A DNA stretch of 64,000 bases from assembly GCF_001884105.1 (NCBI RefSeq), contig NZ_MACI01000003.1:84955-148954 (forward strand), read 5' to 3'. Origin of the DNA: Bacillus luti. GTDB lineage: Bacteria > Bacillota > Bacilli > Bacillales > Bacillaceae_G. Below are positions 8,808 to 15,579 of this stretch, piece after piece. The notes below the pieces were generated by a model that ran no database searches, was not told the DNA's origin, and saw nothing but the letters and a program-made list of their open reading frames with translations. Positions within the stretch are counted from its first letter, which is position 1; each line of letters begins with the position of its first letter. Made by a program: the position numbers and the translations under genes.

Positions 8808-9093
8808 ATGTTATGTAAACAAACAAATGATCTAAATGTTCGTGATTTTGCAGACTATTATGGGATCCCGGAAGATGTGACAACAGGAAGTTCAAATGGA
8901 TGTTTAGCAGCGTATCTTTTAAAGTATCGTAATTTTTGGAACAGAAAAGATAAATCTGTGTGTTGAACAAGGATACGAGATGAAAAGGCCTTCTTTAATA
9001 CATATAAGAGCTGAAGAAATAGAGAGTAAAAATAATATTCGTTTAGGGGAAAAAGTAGAAAGTATTGCAGATGGGAAATGGAATGTAAGATAA
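8808..9093 (+). pseudogene. C-terminal remnant of a PhzF-family isomerase, frameshifted
   Basis: Reading from ATG 8808 gives N-V-R-D-F-A-D-Y-Y-G-I-P-E-D then TTGSSNGCLAAYLLKY, the conserved catalytic-domain end of PhzF-like epimerase/isomerases. After a run of five T at about 8932 the frame ends in TGA, but the +1 frame continues sensibly (F-G-T-E-K-I-N-L-C-V-E-Q-G-Y-E-M) to TAA at 9091. Removing one T would join the two parts. The N-terminal half of a normal ~260-residue PhzF is absent. This is a dead fragment. Confidence 0.85.
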
Positions 9094-9106
9094 GGGGGAA
9101 TTAAAA

Positions 9107-9727
9107 ATGTTACTAAAAACAATCTACTGTAAGGTAGCAGAAGAGAAAAAGGAATTGTTTTCAAGAGCACAAGAAAAATGGCGTGATATACAGCACTTAG
9201 ATGGTTTTCATGGACAATTTGGTGGATGGAATGAAGAAGAGGCATGTGTATTTACTTTATGGGAAGATAGAAGTAAATATCAATCATTTATGAATGGTGC
9301 TCACGATACAATTTATTTAAATAGTAAACAAGAGGATACGTTCCTTTCATGTGAAATTGAATTGTTTCAAACGTTATATGATATAACTAATACGCCTTTG
9401 AAAGATGTTGTTACAGAAGGATCATTCGTAAGAGTTGCTATATGTGATGTAAAGATGGGAAAGGAAAAGTATTTCTTACATAAACAAGAAACAATTTGGA
9501 ATAAAGGAATGGAAAAAGCAAAAGGGATGTTATGTGGAGTAGTTGGGAAGTCTTTAAAAACTGAAAATCGTTACATCGTGTTAACTTATTGGAAAGATGA
9601 AATGGCACATCAAAATTATGTAGAAGAGATTTTCCCAGAGTTGTATAAACTAGCTAATATTCATGAGGATTTAGAAGATATAAGAGGAAAACAAGCTGTA
9701 TGTAAGGAAGAATGGCTTGTATATTAA
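9107..9727 (+). CDS. DUF4937-like, YdbC-type protein
   Basis: 206 residues. It looks like two tandem ferredoxin-like (dimeric alpha/beta barrel, ABM-type) halves: the first has QFGGWN and VFTLWEDRSKYQSFM, the second RYIVLTYWKDEMAHQNYV, both of the pattern strand, W, then helix. Similar Bacillus proteins are annotated DUF4937; function is not known, although the fold is shared with monooxygenases that degrade or handle small hydrophobic molecules. ATG with AAGGGGG eight bases upstream. Confidence 0.65.
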   Translation: MLLKTIYCKVAEEKKELFSRAQEKWRDIQHLDGFHGQFGGWNEEEACVFTLWEDRSKYQSFMNGAHDTIYLNSKQEDTFLSCEIELFQTLYDITNTPLKDVVTEGSFVRVAICDVKMGKEKYFLHKQETIWNKGMEKAKGMLCGVVGKSLKTENRYIVLTYWKDEMAHQNYVEEIFPELYKLANIHEDLEDIRGKQAVCKEEWLVY

Positions 9728-9913
9728 GTGTACAAAACGTGCATAAATGAATGTATAATAAAGATATTTTCTTATAAATGAGTAATTAATAGAAGACGTC
9801 ATATACCCTTTCATGTTAATATATTTAAGTTATAATAGAAGGCTTACCCTTTTGTATTGTACGGTAGTAGCAGTGTGAGCTTGAAATTTTGTTTAGAAAA
9901 GGATGTGCCTAAT

Positions 9914-10621
9914 TTGCGTATCAATAAATTTATTAGTGAAGCTGGAAAAGCGTCTCGACGTGGAGCAGATAAATTAATTAATGAGAGAAGAGTAATTATT
10001 AACGGTAAGGTTGCAAAAATTGGTGACCAAGTAAATCCAGGTGATGATGTACGTGTAAATGGAGAGCAACTTCGAATTGCTCGAGATCACGTATATATTG
10101 CTTTAAATAAACCAGTAGGTATTACATGTACAAGTGAAAAATCAGTAAAAGGTAATATTATCGATTTAGTGAATCATCCTTTACGAATTAGTCATATTGG
10201 ACGTCTCGATAAAGACTCAGATGGCTTAATTTTGTTAACGAATGATGGCGATATCGTTAATGAAATTTTACGTGCGGAAAACAAACATGAGAAAGAATAT
10301 ATCGTTTCAGTAGATAAGCCGATTACACCAGAGTTTTTAGAGAAAATGGCAGCTGGTGTAAAAATTTTAGATACAAAAACGCTTCCATGTGAGATCACAC
10401 AGTTATCAAAATATGAGTTCAAAATTATTTTGACACAAGGGCTAAATCGCCAAATTCGCCGTATGTGTGAAGCTTTAGGTTATCAAGTATACACGTTAAA
10501 ACGTACGAGAATTATGAATATTGAATTGAATAATTTACCAATTGGACAGTGGAGAGATTTAACGAAGAAAGAGAAAAGACGTCTATTTTCAGACTTAAAT
10601 TACGAACCACAAGATTGGTAA
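9914..10621 (+). CDS. rluF: 23S rRNA pseudouridine synthase, RluF-like
   Basis: An S4 RNA-binding domain occupies the first 60 residues ([20 protein letters not shown]). The catalytic domain follows with the RsuA/RluB/RluF motif [10 protein letters not shown], in which the first Asp attacks the target uracil, and later [15 protein letters not shown]. That last segment is characteristic of RluF/RluB-type enzymes. The TTG at 9914 places L-R-I-N at the N-terminus with AGG upstream; the frame is open to a TTG at 9857 and has a GTG at 9904. A TATAAT at about 9831 could be its -10. Terminator downstream. Confidence 0.88.
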   Translation: MRINKFISEAGKASRRGADKLINERRVIINGKVAKIGDQVNPGDDVRVNGEQLRIARDHVYIALNKPVGITCTSEKSVKGNIIDLVNHPLRISHIGRLDKDSDGLILLTNDGDIVNEILRAENKHEKEYIVSVDKPITPEFLEKMAAGVKILDTKTLPCEITQLSKYEFKIILTQGLNRQIRRMCEALGYQVYTLKRTRIMNIELNNLPIGQWRDLTKKEKRRLFSDLNYEPQDW

Positions 10622-10632
10622 AATTGTGAAGT

Positions 10633-10667
10633 GAAACCAAAAATCTATTTTTGGTTTCTTTTTTTAT
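10633..10667 (+). terminator. Rho-independent terminator
   Basis: Arms GAAACCAAAAA and TTTTTGGTTTC around TCTA, then a T-run. Confidence 0.85.
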
Positions 10668-10746
10668 TAAATAAAATTTTTTTTTAACACTTGCAAAAAT
10701 AAAATGAATAAGATATAGTAAATAACAATTAATGGATGTACTTATA

Positions 10747-10990
10747 AAAGCAAAGAAAAGGACACGAGTTATTTTACCCGGTTATACAGAGAAGGAAGGA
10801 AAGCTGAGAACTTCCTAACGCAGAAAAATAACTTACCACCTTAGAGCTGCACTGGGGAAATTAAGTATCTAGTGCCGTGTAAGCGACGTTATCGCAAAAG
10901 AAGCCATTACATTTTGTGATGGGAATCTGGGTGGAACCACGGATATAAGCATATTCGTCCCTATTTTAGGGATGAATATGCTTTTTTGCA
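10747..10990 (+). promoter_or_regulatory. T-box leader 1 (threonine-specific by context)
   Basis: Contains the T-box sequence GGGTGGAACCACGG near 10930, the stem I landmarks (AAGGACACGAG, GGAAGG/CTTCC distal stem, AACGCAG) and a terminator with arms GCATATTCGTCCCT and AGGGATGAATATGC followed by T. It senses uncharged tRNA and opens a competing antiterminator. The candidate specifier is ACC at 10835-10837, which is kept in copy 2. Confidence 0.92.
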
Positions 10991-11006
10991 TTCAATTTCA
11001 TAATAA

Positions 11007-11247
11007 GCGAAGAAAAGGACACGAGTTATTTTATCCGGTTATACAGAGAAGGAAGGAAAGCTGAGAACTTCCTAACGCAGAAAAATAACTTACCACCTTA
11101 GAGCTGCACTGGGGAAACGAAGTATCTAGTGCCGTGTAAACGACGTTACCGTAAAAGAAGCCATTGTATATTTACGGTGGGAATCTGGGTGGAACCACGG
11201 GTATAAGCACGCTCGTCCCTATTTTAGGGATGGGTGTGCTTTTTATT
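11007..11247 (+). promoter_or_regulatory. T-box leader 2 (tandem copy)
   Basis: Nearly identical to copy 1 from AAGGACACGAG through the T-box sequence GGGTGGAACCACGG, with its own terminator (GCACGCTCGTCCCT / AGGGATGGGTGTGC). It ends 20 bases before thrS. Terminator arms differ from copy 1 by compensating changes, showing both are held as functional hairpins. Confidence 0.92.
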
Positions 11248-11267
11248 ATGAAATGGAGAGATGAAAA

Positions 11268-13187
11268 ATGAAAGAACAGATGATTGAAATTAAATTTCCG
11301 GATGGTAGTGTTAAAGAGTTTGTAAAAGGAATTACTTTAGAAGAAATTGCTGGATCCATTAGCAGTAGTTTAAAAAAGAAAGCAGTCGCAGGGAAAGTAA
11401 ATGATCAGCTTTTTGATTTACGAAGAAACGTTGAGGAAAATGCAAAAGTTGAAATCATTACTATAGATTCAAATGACGGTGTAGAAATTGCAAGACACTC
11501 TGCTGCACATATTTTAGCGCAAGCTGTAAAAAGATTGTATGGTGATATAAATCTTGGAGTAGGGCCTGTTATTGAAAATGGATTTTATTATGATATGGAT
11601 CTTCCAAGTAGTGTAAACATTGAAGATTTACCAAAAATCGAAAAGGAAATGAAAAAGATTATAAGTGAAAATATAAATATAGAGCGAGTTGAGGTTTCTC
11701 GAGAAGAAGCAGAAAAATTATTTCAAGAAATGAACGATCAATTGAAATTAGAACTTTTAGAAGCAATTCCTAATGAGGAAAGTGTAACACTTTATAAACA
11801 AGGTGAATTTGTAGATTTATGTAGAGGACCACATTTACCATCTACTGGTTATTTGAAAGCATTTCAATTAACTCACGTTTCTGGTGCATATTGGCGAGGA
11901 GATAGTAACAATCAAGTGCTTCAGCGTATATATGGTGTTGCTTTTGCTTCTCAAAAAGAGTTAGAAGAGTATTTGCACTTTGTTGAAGAAGCAGCAAAGA
12001 GAAATCATCGTAAGTTAGGTAGTGAACTGGAGTTATTTATGTTTTCTGAAGAGGCACCGGGAATGCCGTTTTATTTACCGAAAGGACAAATTATTCGTAA
12101 CGAATTAGAAGCATTTTTAAGAGAAATTCAAAAAAAGTACAATTATCAAGAAGTACGCACTCCGTTTATGATGAACCAAGAATTATGGGAGAAGTCAGGG
12201 CACTGGGGACATTATAAAGATAATATGTATTTCTCAGAAGTGGATAATAAAAGTTTTGCATTAAAACCGATGAACTGTCCAGGACATATGCTTATGTTTA
12301 AAAATAAATTGCATTCTTATCGTGAATTACCGATCCGTATGTGTGAGTTCGGTCAAGTGCATCGACATGAATTTAGTGGTGCGTTAAACGGATTATTAAG
12401 AGTACGTACTTTCTGCCAAGATGATGCTCATTTATTTGTAACACCAGAACAAATTGAAGATGAAATTAAATCAGTAATGGCACAAATTGATTACGTATAT
12501 AAAACTTTTGGATTCGAATATGAAGTAGAGCTGTCTACTCGTCCAGAAGATTCAATGGGTGACGATAAATTATGGGAGCAAGCAGAAGCGGCGTTAGCAA
12601 ATGTATTACATTCATTGAATTATAAATATAGACTAAATGAAGGTGACGGTGCATTTTACGGACCGAAAATTGATTTCCATATTAAAGATGCTTTAAATAG
12701 AAGTCATCAGTGCGGAACAATTCAGCTTGATTTCCAAATGCCAGAGAAATTTGATTTGAATTATATAGATGAGAAGAATGAAAAGAAAAGACCAGTTGTT
12801 ATCCATCGAGCAGTTTTAGGATCTTTAGATAGATTTTTAGCAATATTAATTGAACACTTTGGAGGTGCGTTCCCAGCATGGGTAGCACCAGTTCAAGTGA
12901 AAGTAATTCCAGTTTCGAATGTAGTACATGAACAATATGCAAATGAGGTTGTAAATAAATTAGCGCAAGCTGGTATTCGTGTTGAGCAGGATATGCGAGA
13001 TGAAAAATTAGGATATAAAATAAGAGAAGCACAAATGCAAAAAGTACCGTATGTTCTTGTTATTGGAGATAAAGAAATGGAAAGTAAAGCTGTAAATGTA
13101 CGTAAATATGGGGAAGAAAAGTCAGAAGTTGTTTCGCTAAATATATTTGTGGCAAATATGGAAGAGGAAATAAAGAATAGAAAATAA
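11268..13187 (+). CDS. thrS: Threonyl-tRNA synthetase
   Basis: 639 residues, full length. Domains: TGS (residues 1-62), editing/SAD domain with HSAAH near residue 78 and the later C-R-G-P-H, class II catalytic core with motif 2 (HRHEFSGALNGLLRVR), zinc-binding Cys and His (MNCPGH; later SHQCGT), and the C-terminal anticodon-binding domain after AWVAPVQVKVI. Two tandem T-boxes control it, as in the starvation-induced thrZ gene of B. subtilis, so this is probably the second ThrRS of the cell rather than the housekeeping one. ATG follows GGAGAG by 7 bases. Confidence 0.96.
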   Translation: MKEQMIEIKFPDGSVKEFVKGITLEEIAGSISSSLKKKAVAGKVNDQLFDLRRNVEENAKVEIITIDSNDGVEIARHSAAHILAQAVKRLYGDINLGVGPVIENGFYYDMDLPSSVNIEDLPKIEKEMKKIISENINIERVEVSREEAEKLFQEMNDQLKLELLEAIPNEESVTLYKQGEFVDLCRGPHLPSTGYLKAFQLTHVSGAYWRGDSNNQVLQRIYGVAFASQKELEEYLHFVEEAAKRNHRKLGSELELFMFSEEAPGMPFYLPKGQIIRNELEAFLREIQKKYNYQEVRTPFMMNQELWEKSGHWGHYKDNMYFSEVDNKSFALKPMNCPGHMLMFKNKLHSYRELPIRMCEFGQVHRHEFSGALNGLLRVRTFCQDDAHLFVTPEQIEDEIKSVMAQIDYVYKTFGFEYEVELSTRPEDSMGDDKLWEQAEAALANVLHSLNYKYRLNEGDGAFYGPKIDFHIKDALNRSHQCGTIQLDFQMPEKFDLNYIDEKNEKKRPVVIHRAVLGSLDRFLAILIEHFGGAFPAWVAPVQVKVIPVSNVVHEQYANEVVNKLAQAGIRVEQDMRDEKLGYKIREAQMQKVPYVLVIGDKEMESKAVNVRKYGEEKSEVVSLNIFVANMEEEIKNRK

Positions 13188-13216
13188 TAATTGATTAGAA
13201 ATTACACCATTTTAAT

Positions 13217-13227
13217 AAAGTGAACCC
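13217..13227 (+). repeat. Left copy of a 10-bp inverted repeat (IS end?)
   Basis: AAGTGAACCC here is the exact reverse complement of GGGTTCACTT at 14565-14574, which lies at the end of the IS3-type remnant. The ~1.35-kb spacing equals a common IS3 element length, but the contents are not an intact IS. Confidence 0.4.
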
Positions 13228-13242
13228 GAATAGTGGTAAATG

Positions 13243-13299
13243 AAAAAACACCTCCTGAATTGGCATACTAAGTATGTAAATTCAACGGAGGTGTTTTTC
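13243..13299 (+). terminator. Terminator-like nested hairpin downstream of thrS
   Basis: Outer arms AAAACACCTCC and GGAGGTGTTTT with A- and T-runs on both sides, and inner GAATT/AATTC and ATACT/AGTAT arms. Suitable as the thrS terminator. Confidence 0.75.
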
Positions 13300-13352
13300 A
13301 TTTGAAGATGAGCGTAAATTGCTCAGAATAAGCAAGGTGGCGAGTGATTGAT

Positions 13353-13509
13353 TTTATCCCGCATTAACGGGCAGTAAGACCCCCACCTCAAAATTCAGCT
13401 GAAGCAAAGAAGTTAGGTGGGGGATCAACTGCCCGTAAAAGCCCGATTGGTTCAACTAATAATCAGTGGGGGATGAACAAAACCCCCACTGATTAAAGTT
13501 TCACTTTAT
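13353..13509. mobile_element. bcr1 element (copy 1) with TTTAT direct repeats
   Basis: 147-bp body between TTTAT at 13353-13357 and TTTAT at 13505-13509. The body has a first hairpin (CCCGCATTAACGGGCAGT with ACTGCCCGT, containing CCCCCACCT / AGGTGGGGG) and a second (AATCAGTGGGGG with CCCCCACTGATT). This matches the known bcr1 repeat of the B. cereus group. It has the same body length as the copy at 36773-36929. Confidence 0.92.
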
Positions 13510-13516
13510 ATTGACA

Positions 13517-13556
13517 GGCCTCCAGTATTTTAGATGTATCTAAAACACTGGAGGCC
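13517..13556. terminator. Long near-perfect hairpin, probable terminator of the PhlG-like gene
   Basis: Arms GGCCTCCAGT-A-TTTTAGAT and ATCTAAAA-C-ACTGGAGGCC meet over GT. It ends 52 bases past the stop of the minus-strand gene; no long T-run follows. Confidence 0.6.
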
Positions 13557-13607
13557 AATTTATTTTCTAGTTAGTCATTTATTAAATGGAAAGCTGGTTA
13601 AATTGTC

Positions 13608-14105
13608 TTACAGATTTTCTGCAAACAATTCTGGTAAAAATATACTGAACTGACTCATTTCTTCTACATTGTGTTTATATAAACCACTTAGATTAATAAA
13701 TGGGGGTAATCCTTTTGGGAAAATGAATGTAGAAGTCATTACTGTACCGTCTTCGGATTTTTCGTATTGGTGTATTACTTGTGAAATTACATGGTCATCA
13801 TCATCTAAACAGGAACCCATTAAAACATGGCTGTAATGGGTGTTTATAGGACAATCTTTAGGATCTTCCCATCTAATTTTTAGTGGGAATTCAAGTCCAT
13901 CCCCCGCAGATTCAATTGAAGCTGATATGGCTCCTATATGTCCATGTACTTTAGGGTCAACTAACCATTTAAAATCGACATGTTCTTCTGGGTGCCATAG
14001 TTTATATCGTTCAGAGTTATCAATATTATCCCACCACCAGTCAATCATTTCTGGTGTTACGTTTTTCAAATCATGTTCAACTACTAGTGATACTTGGTTT
14101 TTCAT
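13608..14105 (-). CDS. DAPG hydrolase (PhlG)-like protein
   Basis: 165 residues. The segment T-P-E-M-I-D-W-W-W followed by R-Y-K-L-W-H-P-E-E-H is the hallmark of the PhlG-like hydrolase domain, which in pseudomonads cleaves a carbon-carbon bond of diacetylphloroglucinol; a helical cap region and later H and E residues would complete the zinc site (E near 159 of this protein fits). The native substrate here is unknown; detoxification of a phenolic antibiotic is the obvious idea. ATG after AGGAGG. Promoter and TetR-type operator lie directly upstream, and the neighbouring TetR gene is broken. Confidence 0.65.
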   Translation of the reverse strand: MKNQVSLVVEHDLKNVTPEMIDWWWDNIDNSERYKLWHPEEHVDFKWLVDPKVHGHIGAISASIESAGDGLEFPLKIRWEDPKDCPINTHYSHVLMGSCLDDDDHVISQVIHQYEKSEDGTVMTSTFIFPKGLPPFINLSGLYKHNVEEMSQFSIFLPELFAENL

Positions 14106-14125
14106 TTTTGTTCCTCCTATTTTTT

Positions 14126-14144
14126 AACCGACACAGTGTTGGTT
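14126..14144 (-). promoter_or_regulatory. Probable TetR-family operator
   Basis: AACCGACAC / GTGTTGGTT around a central A: a 19-bp palindrome with one mismatch, placed between the -10 box and the start codon of the PhlG-like gene and about 150 bp from a TetR remnant. Confidence 0.65.
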
Positions 14145-14157
14145 ATTTATATTAAGT

Positions 14158-14186
14158 ATTATAGTAGGTGTATCTTCTAGGTTCAA
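14158..14186 (-). promoter_or_regulatory. SigA-type promoter of the PhlG-like gene
   Basis: On the minus strand TTGAAC (14186-14181) and TATAAT (14163-14158) are 17 bp apart. The predicted start falls at about 14150, so the palindrome at 14126-14144 would block early elongation or initiation. Confidence 0.7.
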
Positions 14187-14280
14187 TAAACAGAAATAGC
14201 GGATCTGTTGTATTCTGAACAACTTATATAAATATGTCTAGAAAAATTTAGGAAGGAAAAATTTACACATCAATGTACTG

Positions 14281-14419
14281 ATATACGTATAGCTCGTCCT
14301 AAAGAAGCAATACGTGATGCACGAACTGAATTAATAGATGAGAAAGGGATTGATTCTATTACATTTAAGGATATTAAATCTAAAGCCAACATTAATCAAG
14401 GGACATTTACTCCGAATTA
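14281..14419 (+). pseudogene. TetR-family regulator remnant (N-terminal helix-turn-helix)
   Basis: Frame with R-P-K-E-A-I-R-D-A-R then L-I-D-E-K-G-I-D-S-I-T-F-K-D-I and A-N-I-N-Q-G-T-F: the DNA-binding end of a TetR protein. It has no clear start (a TAG lies upstream in the possible leader) and stops at TAA immediately after G-T-F, exactly where transposase-like sequence begins. It is most likely the former repressor of the adjacent hydrolase gene. Confidence 0.75.
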
Positions 14420-14574
14420 AAAATGTTTCTCAAATTAAGACATGGATGAAATGGTATCGTACAGATCAACCTTATCGTTTTCAACCAATCCCCTTGGAAA
14501 TGGGCCAAAAGAGCTAAGTGAATTGGAGCAGATGGTTTAGGTGTTTGATAGGTGTCATGTTTTGGGGTTCACTT
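14420..14574 (+). pseudogene. IS3-family orfA fragment and right end
   Basis: The reading N-V-S-Q-I-K-T-W-M-K-W-Y-R-T-D-Q then P-Y-R-F-Q and later G-P-K-E-L-S-E-L-E-Q is the conserved helix-turn-helix part of an IS3/IS150-type orfA, broken by a frameshift near 14495. It ends at GGGTTCACTT, a plausible IS terminus. The rest of the IS is deleted. Confidence 0.7.
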
Positions 14575-14596
14575 CATATTAAAGCGGTGTTTTTCT

Positions 14597-14616
14597 ACCT
14601 TACAAAATTGTAAGGT
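14597..14616 (+). promoter_or_regulatory. BceR/PsdR-type operator
   Basis: ACCTTACAA-AATTGTAAGGT is a perfect palindrome that contains TTACA-N4-TGTAA (14600-14613), the consensus box for BceR-like response regulators. It is 185 bp upstream of the BceAB-like operon. Confidence 0.8.
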
Positions 14617-14800
14617 AAATGTAAGCGAAATCGAGGGAACGAGTTGTAGAAAAATGAGAATATGAAGTAGGCAAAAGGTTCATGGTCCCCGTGTAATTAT
14701 TTTTGTTTGAAAAATTAAAAAAATATTAAGGATTTACATGAGAAAAAGATAAGAAATATATGAGAAATTTATACTATACAAAAGGGATGGAGTGAAAGAG

Positions 14801-15568
14801 ATGTCAACAAATGTAGTGACTGTAGAAAGTGTAGAAAAAACGTATGGGAAAAAGAATGAAAATCAATCGAAAGCGTTAAGGGGTGTTTCATTAAGTATTA
14901 AAGCGGGAGAATTCGTCGGGATTATGGGTCCTTCTGGATCTGGAAAAACGACATTACTTAATGTGATTAGTACACTCGATCAAGCGACAGGTGGCAGTGT
15001 GACAATTGCGGGCACAAATATTACTTCTATGAAGGGGAATGCATTATCAGATTTTCGATCTCAAAAATTAGGATTCATTTTTCAAGATTTTAACTTACTA
15101 GAAAACTTATCAATTTATGAAAACATTGCTTTACCACTTTCTTTGCAAGGTGTACCGTCAAGTGAGATTACAGGAAAGGTAAATGAAGTGGCAAAGAAAT
15201 TAGGGATTACCGAAATTTTAACGAAATATCCGACTGCTGTTTCTGGTGGACAAAAGCAAAGAACAGCGGCAGCACGAGCTTTAGTACATAATCCGGCAAT
15301 CGTATTAGCAGATGAACCGACAGGAGCGCTTGATAGTAAAAATGCAAAAAGCTTATTAGAAGCGATGCAAGATTTACATGAAAATCACAATGTAAGTATT
15401 TTGATGGTTACACACGATGCATTTAGTGCGAGTTATTGTGAGCGTATTTTATTTATTCAAGATGGTCTTCTATATAAAGAATTAAAGCGTCAAGGAACGC
15501 GAGAAAATTTCTATCAAGACATTTTAGGTGTGCTTGCTCATATGGGCTCAGCTGCTGAGTCTAAGTAG
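14801..15568 (+). CDS. BceA-like ABC transporter ATPase
   Basis: 255 residues. Walker A GPSGSGKTT near residue 45, Q-loop in FIFQDFNLL, signature (TAVSGGQKQR), Walker B IVLADEPTGALD, switch His in VTHD. It belongs to the MacB/LolD-like class that works with FtsX-type permeases in resistance to cell-wall-active peptides such as bacitracin. ATG 14801 has GGATGGAG upstream; a GTG at 14792 falls within that site. The permease gene follows after 11 bases. The BceR-type operator upstream implies induction by a two-component system that is not in this neighbourhood. Confidence 0.92.
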   Translation: MSTNVVTVESVEKTYGKKNENQSKALRGVSLSIKAGEFVGIMGPSGSGKTTLLNVISTLDQATGGSVTIAGTNITSMKGNALSDFRSQKLGFIFQDFNLLENLSIYENIALPLSLQGVPSSEITGKVNEVAKKLGITEILTKYPTAVSGGQKQRTAAARALVHNPAIVLADEPTGALDSKNAKSLLEAMQDLHENHNVSILMVTHDAFSASYCERILFIQDGLLYKELKRQGTRENFYQDILGVLAHMGSAAESK

Positions 15569-15579
15569 GGGGCGAGACA

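Noticed and set aside
8919-9245. 108-codon minus-strand frame
   Set aside because: It overlaps the PhzF remnant and the DUF4937-like gene, and has no SD or family features.
10192-10422. 76-codon minus-strand frame
   Set aside because: It is antisense to rluF and has no support.
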